From NCBI GenBank assembly GCA_000436755.1, contig FR887345.1, forward strand, positions 1-42,104: a stretch of DNA of 42,104 nucleotides. The letters run 5' to 3'. The position numbers were made by a program, and so were the translations under genes. The notes beneath the pieces are model-generated. The model was not told where the DNA came from. It saw only the letters and a list, made by a program, of their open reading frames with translations, and did no database searches. The DNA is from Clostridium sp. CAG:253. Its GTDB lineage: Bacteria; Bacillota; Clostridia; Lachnospirales; Lachnospiraceae. Shown here piece by piece: positions 35,026 through 42,104 of the stretch. Positions within the stretch are counted from its first letter, which is position 1. The number at the start of each line of letters is the position of its first letter.

Positions 35026-37296
35026 ATGAAAACATCAGTTATTGGTTTCCCGAGAATCGGAACATTGAGAGAGCTTAAATTTGCTTCTGAAAAATATTTT
35101 AGAAATGAAATTGATGAGGAGCAGTTGAAACAGACAGCGACTGAATTGAGAAAGACACACTGGAACCTGCAGAAAAGTGCAGGCATTGATTTTATTTCAA
35201 GTAATGATTTTTCATTTTATGATATTGTGCTTGACACAGCAGTATTGCTAAATATTATACCGAAGAGATATAAAGAACTGGGGTTGTCAGAACTTGATAC
35301 ATATTTTTCGATGGCAAGAGGATACCAGGGAGAACATGGTGATGTTAAAGCACTTGCAATGAAGAAATGGTTCAATACAAATTATCATTATATTGTGCCG
35401 GAAGTTGAGGATGATACACAGATAAAACTGTCAGGCGACAAGCTTTGGAATGAATATGACGAAGCAGAGGAACTTGGAATTGTAACTAAACCTATGATTA
35501 CAGGTGCATATACAATGTTAAAATTGTGCAGATATACAGGAAATAAATCGGCAGCAGATTATGTAGACGATATTGTGAAGGCATACAAAGAACTGTTACA
35601 GACATGTGGGAAAAAGCAGATTGCATGGGTTCAGTTTGATGAGCCGGCACTTGTACTTGACATGAGTGACGAGGATAAAAAATTATTCCATGAAATTTAT
35701 GATGCGTTGCTTGCTTGCAGTACAGATACAAAAATATTACTGCAGACATATTTTGGAGATATACGTGACATTTATGAGGATGTTATAAAAATGTCATTTG
35801 CAGGAATCGGAATTGATTTTATTGAGGGAAAACAGTCGTATGAACTTGTTTCAAAATTTGGTTTTCCAAAGGATAAGGTGCTTTTTGCAGGTCTTGTAAA
35901 CGGTAAGAATATCTGGAAAAATCATTATGACAAAACATTAAAGATTGTAAATGAATTAGCAGATAAATGTATTGACACAGTGATTTCAACATCATGCTCG
36001 CTACTTCATGTGCCATATACATTAGGGAATGAAGAAAAGCTTTCAAAAGAGTATACTGCATATTTTTCATTTGCTAAGGAAAAGCTTGTTGAACTTAATG
36101 AGCTTGGAAAGCTTGCAGACAAGAAAAATTATTGTGATGATGAGGTATACAAGAAAAATCATGAACTTTTCAACGGAAACAGAAATTGTACAAATGCAAA
36201 TGTAAGTGAGCGTCTTTCAAAGGTTAAAGAAGATGATTATATAAGACTTCCAAAGAGAAGCGAGCGTCAGAAACTTCAGAAGGAAGAATTTAAGCTTCCT
36301 GAACTTCCAACTACTACAATAGGTTCGTTCCCGCAGACAAAGGATGTAAAGGCAAACCGTTCTGCATTTAAGAGAGGGGAAAAGACAGAACAGGAGTATA
36401 TTGAATTTAATAAGAAGAAGATTGCCGAATGTGTAAACTGGCAGGAAGAAATCGGAATTGATGTACTTGTGCATGGCGAATATGAGCGAAATGACATGGT
36501 AGAATATTTCGGAGAGTCGCTTGGAGGATTTTTGTTTACGCAGAAAGCATGGGTTCAGTCGTATGGAACAAGATGTGTTAAACCGCCTATCATATGGGGA
36601 GATGTGTACAGAGATAAGCCTATAACAGTAGAATGGTCAGTCTATGCACAGTCGCTTACAAAGAAGCTTATGAAAGGTATGCTTACAGGGCCTGTTACAA
36701 TACTTAACTGGTCATTCCCTAGAGAGGACATATCTATAAAAGAGTCAATATCACAGATTGCGTTAGCAATAAGGGATGAAGTTCTCGACCTTGAAGCAAA
36801 TGGCATAAAAGTGATACAGATAGATGAGGCGGCTTTAAGAGAAAAACTCCCACTTAGAAAAACAGACTGGTATAAGGAATATCTTGATTTTGCAATACCT
36901 GCATTTCGCCTTACACATAGCGGTGTAAAGCCTGAAACACAGATACACACACATATGTGCTACAGTGAATTTACAGACATAATTCCTGCGATTGATGATA
37001 TGGATGCGGATGTAATTACATTTGAGGCATCACGCTCAGACCTTCAGATATTGGATTCACTCAGGGAAAACAATTTTGAGACAGAAGCAGGTCCCGGAGT
37101 ATATGATATTCATTCACCTAGAGTACCGTCAGTCGAGGAGATAACAAATGTATTAAAACTTATGCTCACAAAGATAGAAAGAGATAAACTTTGGGTAAAT
37201 CCTGACTGTGGATTAAAGACAAGGGGAGTGAAAGAGTCGGATGCAAGTCTTAGAAATATGGTGCTTGCAGCTGAAAGATTAAGAGAAGAAGCATAA
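35026..37296 (+). CDS. metE: Cobalamin-independent methionine synthase
   Basis: This enzyme methylates homocysteine with 5-methyltetrahydropteroyl-triglutamate as donor. It has 756 residues from the ATG at 35026 (GGAGG upstream), the usual length with two barrel domains. The N-terminal start is SVIGFPRIGTLRELKFA and the domain link has TTTIGSFPQT. Zinc ligands are H643, C645, E667 and C728, each two on from those of E. coli MetE. It is monocistronic behind a LysR gene and a MET-box-like site. No SAM riboswitch or methionine T-box is seen in the leader. Confidence 0.96.
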   Translation: MKTSVIGFPRIGTLRELKFASEKYFRNEIDEEQLKQTATELRKTHWNLQKSAGIDFISSNDFSFYDIVLDTAVLLNIIPKRYKELGLSELDTYFSMARGYQGEHGDVKALAMKKWFNTNYHYIVPEVEDDTQIKLSGDKLWNEYDEAEELGIVTKPMITGAYTMLKLCRYTGNKSAADYVDDIVKAYKELLQTCGKKQIAWVQFDEPALVLDMSDEDKKLFHEIYDALLACSTDTKILLQTYFGDIRDIYEDVIKMSFAGIGIDFIEGKQSYELVSKFGFPKDKVLFAGLVNGKNIWKNHYDKTLKIVNELADKCIDTVISTSCSLLHVPYTLGNEEKLSKEYTAYFSFAKEKLVELNELGKLADKKNYCDDEVYKKNHELFNGNRNCTNANVSERLSKVKEDDYIRLPKRSERQKLQKEEFKLPELPTTTIGSFPQTKDVKANRSAFKRGEKTEQEYIEFNKKKIAECVNWQEEIGIDVLVHGEYERNDMVEYFGESLGGFLFTQKAWVQSYGTRCVKPPIIWGDVYRDKPITVEWSVYAQSLTKKLMKGMLTGPVTILNWSFPREDISIKESISQIALAIRDEVLDLEANGIKVIQIDEAALREKLPLRKTDWYKEYLDFAIPAFRLTHSGVKPETQIHTHMCYSEFTDIIPAIDDMDADVITFEASRSDLQILDSLRENNFETEAGPGVYDIHSPRVPSVEEITNVLKLMLTKIERDKLWVNPDCGLKTRGVKESDASLRNMVLAAERLREEA

Positions 37297-37306
37297 AATG
37301 ATTTGA

Positions 37307-37540
37307 TGTAACAGTAAAAAAGTATATAAAAATAAAACTGCTTGGGTTATTTGGAATGTAGGAAAGGTTGTAGTGTGGCAGAGAGTTCCGCTTGCGGAAC
37401 TCTCTGTTGACGTTTATAATAAACATAATTTAAGTTACGGATATTCAGGAAAATTGTATGATACATCTGATATTACTAATGATAATGTATTGGGAGTTTT
37501 TGATTATATATTGAGAGGGGAAAATGTATGCGTAAAATAA
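37307..37540 (+). pseudogene. Possible coding remnant before the AAA-ATPase gene
   Basis: An open frame from 37307 to a TAA at 37538-37540 reads protein-like text (TAWVIWNVGKVVVWQR, then LSYGYSGKLYDTSDI and VLGVFDYILRG). It has no ATG; GTG at 37373 is the first plausible start and has no clear ribosome binding site. Its end overlaps the next gene by 13 bases. A perfect palindrome lies inside it. I do not recognise it. It may be a 5'-truncated gene or a small upstream protein; chance is not excluded. Confidence 0.3.
37379..37406. repeat. 28-bp perfect palindrome
   Basis: CAGAGAGTTCCGC-TT-GCGGAACTCTCTG is a 13-bp stem with a two-base gap, more GC-rich than its surroundings. It lies 82 bases after the metE stop. 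No T-run follows, so it is not a plain rho-independent terminator. It could be an insertion of a small palindromic element. Confidence 0.8.
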
Positions 37541-39252
37541 GTATAGGAAAGCAGGATTATGAATCGTTAATAACATCAGGATGCTTTTATGTAGATAAAA
37601 CATATTTTATAAAAGAATGGTGGGAATCACAGGATGATGTGACACTTATAACCCGACCGAGAAGATTTGGAAAAACATTGAATATGAGTATGTTGGAATG
37701 TTTTTTCTCAAATAAATATGCAAGCAGAGGTGATTTGTTTGAGGGGTTGTCGATATGGAATGATGAAAAATACAGACAGCTTCAGGGGACCTATCCGGTG
37801 ATATTTATTAGTTTTGCAGAAATTAAGGCGAATAATTTTAAAGATACAAAAAATGACATGGTATCAGTTATAAATGATGTTTATAAACAGCATTCGTATC
37901 TTCTTGAAGATGAGATATTAACAGATGCTGAAAGAAATTTATTTAGACAGCTTGATGATTATTCAAAAAACACAAATGTAAATAAAGATATATCAAATGA
38001 GATAATATATAGGTCTGTTAAAGATCTTGCAGTAATTTTATATAGGAAATTTGAGAAAAAAGTGATAATACTTCTTGATGAGTATGATACACCTATGCAG
38101 GAAGCATATGTAAACGGATTTTGGAATGATATGGTTGGATTTATACGCAGTTTTTTCAATTCTACGTTAAAAACAAATCCATATCTTGATAGAGCTATAA
38201 TGACGGGAATTACAAGGGTATCAAAAGAAAGTATTTTTTCAGATTTAAATAATCTTAATGTGATAACAACGACAAATGACGAGTATAATACAAGCTTTGG
38301 CTTTACGGAAAGTGAAGTCTTTGCGGCATTGGATGAGGCTGGCTTGCCTGAAAAAAAAGATGATGTGAAGCTTTGGTATGATGGATTTACTTTCGGAAAG
38401 CATAAGGACATATACAATCCGTGGTCTATTACAAATTATCTTGATAAGAAGGAATTTAAGACGTATTGGGCTGATACAAGTTCCAACAGTCTTGTTGGAA
38501 AGCTTATTCAAAGAGGTTCACCAAAAATAAAGAAAGCTATGGAAAAACTTTTAAACGGGGAATATATAACAGTTGGTATTGACGAACAGATAGTATTTGA
38601 CCAACTGGATAATGATGAGGATGCAATATGGAGTCTTTTATTGGCGAGTGGTTATCTGAAAGTAGACAGTATGGAAATTTGCGTAAGCACAGGAGAGCAG
38701 AAATATGAACTCAGCCTCACCAACTTAGAAGTCCGTGTTATGTTCCAAAAATTGATAAAAGGCTGGTTTATGACAGGAGATGATTCATCTAATGAATTTA
38801 TAAGTGCATTGATAGATGGTGATTTAGAAGCGATGAATTATTATATAAATGAAGTTACGCTCAATGTATTCAGTAGTTTTGATGTTGCAGGAAAGGATGA
38901 ATCAAGAATACGACCTGAAAACTTTTACCATGGTTTTGTGTTGGGGCTTATGGCAGGTCAGAGAAATAATTACATTATAAAATCGAATAGGGAAAGTGGA
39001 TTTGGTCGTTATGATGTTATGATGATTCCGAAACATAGTACAAATGAAGCAGGAAAGAAACTTCCGGCGATTGTGCTTGAGTTTAAAGTGAAAAGAAACA
39101 GCGAAAAATCACTTGAAGAAGCAGTGGAGGTAGCACATAGGCAGATAGAAGAAAAAAGATATGATGAAGAAATCTTAGCACTTGGTATAGAAAAAGAAAG
39201 AATAAGGCATTATGGATTTGCATTTGAAGGGAAAAAAGTGCTTATAGGGTGA
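37528..39252 (+). CDS. AAA-ATPase-like protein with PD-(D/E)XK nuclease domain
   Basis: This 574-residue protein belongs to the AAA-ATPase-like (DUF1703-type) family that is abundant and often multicopy in gut bacteria. The N-terminal part has YVDKTYFIKEW and the Walker A RPRRFGKTLNMSM (about residues 44-56). A Walker B-like VIILLDEYDTPMQEAY follows at about 181, then a sensor region with MTGITRVSKESIFSDLNN. The C-terminal nuclease-like fold shows GFGRYDVMMIP and AIVLEFKVKR. AGGGG lies upstream of the ATG at 37528. The biological role is unknown; defence or mobile-element links are only suspected. Confidence 0.88.
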   Translation: MRKISIGKQDYESLITSGCFYVDKTYFIKEWWESQDDVTLITRPRRFGKTLNMSMLECFFSNKYASRGDLFEGLSIWNDEKYRQLQGTYPVIFISFAEIKANNFKDTKNDMVSVINDVYKQHSYLLEDEILTDAERNLFRQLDDYSKNTNVNKDISNEIIYRSVKDLAVILYRKFEKKVIILLDEYDTPMQEAYVNGFWNDMVGFIRSFFNSTLKTNPYLDRAIMTGITRVSKESIFSDLNNLNVITTTNDEYNTSFGFTESEVFAALDEAGLPEKKDDVKLWYDGFTFGKHKDIYNPWSITNYLDKKEFKTYWADTSSNSLVGKLIQRGSPKIKKAMEKLLNGEYITVGIDEQIVFDQLDNDEDAIWSLLLASGYLKVDSMEICVSTGEQKYELSLTNLEVRVMFQKLIKGWFMTGDDSSNEFISALIDGDLEAMNYYINEVTLNVFSSFDVAGKDESRIRPENFYHGFVLGLMAGQRNNYIIKSNRESGFGRYDVMMIPKHSTNEAGKKLPAIVLEFKVKRNSEKSLEEAVEVAHRQIEEKRYDEEILALGIEKERIRHYGFAFEGKKVLIG

Positions 39253-39318
39253 TTGAAAATTTATATCAATCTCTGCGTTAAAGTGGCCACAGCGAAAATA
39301 ATTCAACAGAAAAAATGA

Positions 39319-39348
39319 TTGACAATCCCCCTGACACCATTATATAAT
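39319..39348 (+). promoter_or_regulatory. Promoter of the aspS leader
   Basis: A perfect -35 TTGACA (39319-39324) and a perfect -10 TATAAT (39343-39348) are 18 bases apart, just before the T-box leader. Confidence 0.85.
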
Positions 39349-39354
39349 CAATTT

Positions 39355-39620
39355 AGTTATGCAAATGCGACGACGGAGAGAAGTAGCATGATTTATCATT
39401 CAAAGCGAGTGAAGGACGGTGAGAGCTTCGCAAAGTGAATTCATGTGAATAACACTCTATCAGCAGCGAACTGAAAACAGCGTTTAAGCTGGCAGTAGGT
39501 GAGCCGTAAGCTGCGCGACAGACAGCATGAGAGTGACTGACAAGACAGTAATTCGGGTGGTACCGCGGACAAATATTATGTTCGTCCTGAACTTTTAGTT
39601 TGGGATGGACTTTTTTATTT
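39355..39620 (+). promoter_or_regulatory. T-box leader of aspS
   Basis: The T-box GGGTGGTACCGCGG is at 39555-39568. A terminator from GTCCTGAAC to GGATGGAC with a T-run ends near 39617. In stem I, AGTA-GCATGA (39382-39391) pairs with TCATGT (39441-39446), followed by GAA-T-AAC-A and CTCT that pairs back to AGAG. The specifier thus seems to be AAC (39451-39453), an asparagine codon, not GAC. Reading GAA-TAA would be a stop. The assignment rests on hand folding. Confidence 0.9.
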
Positions 39621-39633
39621 TTAGGAGGTAAAA

Positions 39634-41385
39634 ATGAACGTAGGAAATATTTATCGTGACAAAACATTAAACGATATCAGTGAAAACAATGTTGGTGAAA
39701 CATTAAGACTTGCCGGATGGGTTGAAAATATCCGTGACCATGGCGGTGTGTCATTTGTTGACCTTAGAGATATGTATGGTGTGATGCAGGTTGTTATGCG
39801 TGACACAAAACTTCTTGAGGGTATAAGCAAAGAAGATTGTATTTCAGTTGAAGGTGTTGTAGAGCATAGAGATGAAGAGACATACAATCCAAAGATACCT
39901 ACAGGAACAATCGAACTTGAAGCACATAAGGTAGAGGTACTTGGAAGAGTTTACAGACAGCTTCCTTTTGAGATAATGACATCAAAAGAGACAAGAGAAG
40001 ATGTTCGTCTTAAATATCGCTATCTCGATCTTAGAAATGCAAAAGTTCGTGATAATATGATATTCAGATCAAATGTCATAAGTTTTCTTCGTCAGAAGAT
40101 GACAGACATGGGATTTTTAGAGATTCAGACACCTATTCTTTGTGCATCATCACCTGAGGGTGCGAGAGATTATATTGTTCCATCACGTAAATTTAAAGGT
40201 AAATTTTATGCATTGCCACAGGCACCACAGCAGTACAAACAGCTTCTTATGGTGTCAGGTTTTGATAAGTATTTCCAGATAGCACCTTGTTTCAGAGACG
40301 AGGACGCAAGAGCAGACCGTTCACCGGGAGAGTTCTATCAGCTTGACTTTGAGATGAGTTTTGCAACACAGGAAGATGTATTTAAAGTAGGTGAGGAAGT
40401 GCTTACAGCAGCATTTGAAAAATTTGCACCTGAAGGATATGAAGTAACACAGGCACCGTACCCTATTATCAGCTACAAGCAGGCAATGCTTGAGTTTGGT
40501 TCAGACAAGCCTGACCTTAGAAATCCACTTCGTATCGTTGACGTTACAGATTTCTTCCAGAGATGTACATTTAAGCCATTCCACGGAAAGACAGTTCGTG
40601 CAATCAATGTTCATGCAAAACTTTCAAAAGGTCAGCATGAAAAGCTTCTTAAATTTGCTCAGTCTATCGGAATGGGCGGACTTGGTTATCTTGAGGTTCT
40701 TGAAGATAAATCTTACAAGGGACCTATCGACAAATTTATTCCTGACGATATGAAACAGGAAATTGCCGATATAGCAGGACTTACACCGGGAGATACAATC
40801 TTCTTCATTGCAGACAGAGAAGCACAGGCAGCTCTTTATGCAGGACAGATTCGTACAGAACTCGGAAACAGACTTGATCTTATTGAGAAAAACAGTTATA
40901 GATTCTGTTATATAAATGACTTCCCTATGTATGAGTATGACAATGAGGAGAAGAAATATATCTTTACTCACAATCCATTCTCAATGCCACAGGGCGGACT
41001 TGAGGCGTTAAATACAAAAGAACCGTCAGAAATTCTTGCATATCAGTATGATATTGTATGTAACGGTATTGAACTTTCATCAGGAGCAGTTCGTAACCAC
41101 GACCTTGATATAATGGTTAAGGCATTTGAGATTGCGGGATATACAGAAGAAGACTTAAAAGAAAAATTTGGAGCACTCTACAATGCATTCCAGTTTGGAG
41201 CACCACCACATGCAGGAATGGCACCGGGCGTAGACCGTATGATAATGCTTCTTCGCAATGAGGAAAATATCCGTGAAATAATACCATTCCCAATGAACGG
41301 AAATGCGCAGGATCTTATGTGTGGAGCACCAAATGAAGTAAGTGAACAGCAGCTTCGTGAAGTTCACATCAAAGTAAGACAGTAA
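39634..41385 (+). CDS. aspS: Aspartyl-tRNA synthetase
   Basis: This class II synthetase charges tRNA-Asp, and in bacteria that lack AsnRS also tRNA-Asn. It has 583 residues, the bacterial type with a GAD insertion. The N-terminal OB fold (LAGWVENIRDHGGVSFVDLRD) binds the anticodon. Motif 2 is FRDEDARADRSPGEFYQLD. The GAD region is about residues 280-400. Motif 3 ends GMAPGVDRMIMLL. AGGAGG lies upstream of the ATG. It follows a T-box whose specifier looks like AAC, which would fit a non-discriminating enzyme. hisS, often its neighbour, is not present. Confidence 0.96.
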   Translation: MNVGNIYRDKTLNDISENNVGETLRLAGWVENIRDHGGVSFVDLRDMYGVMQVVMRDTKLLEGISKEDCISVEGVVEHRDEETYNPKIPTGTIELEAHKVEVLGRVYRQLPFEIMTSKETREDVRLKYRYLDLRNAKVRDNMIFRSNVISFLRQKMTDMGFLEIQTPILCASSPEGARDYIVPSRKFKGKFYALPQAPQQYKQLLMVSGFDKYFQIAPCFRDEDARADRSPGEFYQLDFEMSFATQEDVFKVGEEVLTAAFEKFAPEGYEVTQAPYPIISYKQAMLEFGSDKPDLRNPLRIVDVTDFFQRCTFKPFHGKTVRAINVHAKLSKGQHEKLLKFAQSIGMGGLGYLEVLEDKSYKGPIDKFIPDDMKQEIADIAGLTPGDTIFFIADREAQAALYAGQIRTELGNRLDLIEKNSYRFCYINDFPMYEYDNEEKKYIFTHNPFSMPQGGLEALNTKEPSEILAYQYDIVCNGIELSSGAVRNHDLDIMVKAFEIAGYTEEDLKEKFGALYNAFQFGAPPHAGMAPGVDRMIMLLRNEENIREIIPFPMNGNAQDLMCGAPNEVSEQQLREVHIKVRQ

Positions 41386-41470
41386 TAAAATTTGTGCATC
41401 GAAAAATTTGGACTTTTGATTTATGATGTATAAAATTTAAGTGATAGCATTGGGTGCGTAAAGAAAAAAG

Positions 41471-41526
41471 AAAACTGTCACATTGCAGATATTATTTGAA
41501 TATTTGCGGTGTGGCAGTTTTTTATT
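41471..41526 (+). terminator. Terminator of aspS
   Basis: AAAACTGTCACA...GCA.ATATT pairs with AATAT.TGC..TGTGGCAGTTTT (41471-41520) and a T-run follows. The 324-base gap 41386-41709 holds this, the next hairpin, and otherwise only AT-rich sequence. Confidence 0.8.
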
Positions 41527-41581
41527 TTAAAAAGGAACTTTCTGCTTTTTATAAAAAGAATAATGTATAATCATTGACAAT

Positions 41582-41625
41582 AAAAAAATGTAACACAATG
41601 GACATTGTGTTACATTTTTTTATTA
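41582..41625. terminator. Perfect 19-bp hairpin, bidirectional terminator-like
   Basis: ATGTAACACAATG-GA-CATTGTGTTACAT is extended by seven A before and seven T after (41582-41621), a fully paired 19-bp stem with a two-base gap. It can stop transcription in either direction, and insulates the recombinase gene from aspS. Confidence 0.75.
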
Positions 41626-41709
41626 CATATTATTTATCGGCAGTCAATTTGGAAACTTTAGCATTTTTTTTAAAATATTATCAAAAAATGAAAGGATAGA
41701 TTTATAAAA

Positions 41710-42104
41710 ATGAAAATTACTCAGCCGATACGTGATATTGCGGAATTAAAAAAGATAAAAAGATATTACCGCGAGGTGAAACCAAATAAAAGGAATTCAC
41801 TTCTTGTTGTATGTGGACTTAACACGGCTTTGCGCATTTCTGATATTTTAAAACTTCGATGGAAGGATGTGTATAATGAAAATTTGCTGTCGTTTAAATC
41901 ACATATTGATGTTAAAGAACAGAAAACAGGTAAAAAAACAACTGTTTTTATAAATAAAAACTTAAAAGAAGCATTTGCTTCGTTTCTTAAAGATATAATT
42001 GCGAAGAAAGGAAAATTGTGTGAGGTGATGGAACAATTTATTTTTCTTGGTCAGAAATCCACTGATAAGCCTATAAGTAGGATTCAGGCATTTCGCATAA
42101 TATC
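41710..42104 (+). CDS. Tyrosine recombinase/integrase, partial at window end
   Basis: Translation from the ATG at 41710 gives MKITQPIRDIAELKKIKRYY and runs open to the end of the window (about 131 residues seen). The catalytic Arg is in GLNTALRISDILKLRW and a catalytic-type Lys in EQKTGKKT, both typical of the phage-integrase (tyrosine recombinase) catalytic domain. The usual N-terminal core-binding domain is absent, so it is of the short type found in Clostridia. The His-x-x-Arg and Tyr residues lie beyond the window. A GAAAGGAT site is rather far from the ATG. It may belong to a mobile element that starts here. Confidence 0.85.
   Translation, partial: MKITQPIRDIAELKKIKRYYREVKPNKRNSLLVVCGLNTALRISDILKLRWKDVYNENLLSFKSHIDVKEQKTGKKTTVFINKNLKEAFASFLKDIIAKKGKLCEVMEQFIFLGQKSTDKPISRIQAFRII

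Noticed and set aside
37379..37406. Terminator of metE
   Set aside because: The stem is strong but no T-run follows, so it is listed as a palindrome.
38412..38422. Repeat-core match CAATCCGTGG
   Set aside because: It lies inside the AAA-ATPase gene, encodes conserved residues and the match stops after ten bases.
1..42104. CRISPR array, tRNA or rRNA genes
   Set aside because: No regularly spaced repeats, cloverleaf with CCA-type ends or rRNA motifs were seen by eye.

Overview
The window looks like a chromosomal segment of a low-GC Gram-positive anaerobe, most likely a Clostridia/Lachnospiraceae gut bacterium. The reasons are an AT-rich composition, strong AGGAGG-type ribosome binding sites, TTG and GTG starts, three tRNA-sensing T-box leaders, a FeoA-FeoB fusion, a MetE/LysR pair with a streptococcal-type MET-box, and protein sequences of that clade. 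The assignment is inference from sequence only.

Left end (1-2.9 kb): a small defence-like island. It has a frameshifted zeta-toxin-type ATPase, a DNA methyltransferase with an N-terminal winged helix, a clear homologue of the methyl-directed endonuclease DpnI, and the 3' stump of a PH-domain gene. Next come FeoAB ferrous iron uptake (minus), a small unknown gene, a GH42 beta-galactosidase (minus) and a PAS-CPBP membrane protein (minus). After these lie phosphotransacetylase, an AraC regulator, an HPr-like protein without the phosphorylatable His, and a degenerate serine beta-lactamase-fold membrane protein with a long acidic tail.

Middle (14.2-27.3 kb): two amino-acid biosynthesis units, each behind a T-box. 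The first is ilvB-ilvN followed by two GT-C-type membrane proteins. The second is trpE-G-D-C-B-A, with trpF absent. Both ilvB and trpB are broken by short tandem duplications (22 and 20 bp). The zeta-like gene has a 95-bp one. In all three, removing one copy exactly restores a normal-length protein, so these are either very recent duplications or assembly joins.

Right part (27.3-42.1 kb): a Cof-type HAD phosphatase, a 991-residue unknown protein with two zinc ribbons, a DegV protein, and MgtE preceded by an unusual 34-codon ORF and a terminator. A LysR regulator and metE follow, with a near-perfect MET-box between them. Then come an AAA-ATPase/PD-(D/E)XK protein, aspS behind a third T-box whose specifier appears to read Asn (AAC), and the start of a tyrosine recombinase cut by the window end.

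Points most worth a second look are the DpnI-like/methyltransferase pair together with scarce GATC sites, the three frameshifting duplications, the MET-box, the mgtE leader ORF, an intergenic repeat seen three times, a 146-bp palindrome inside ilvB-ilvN, and the missing trpF.
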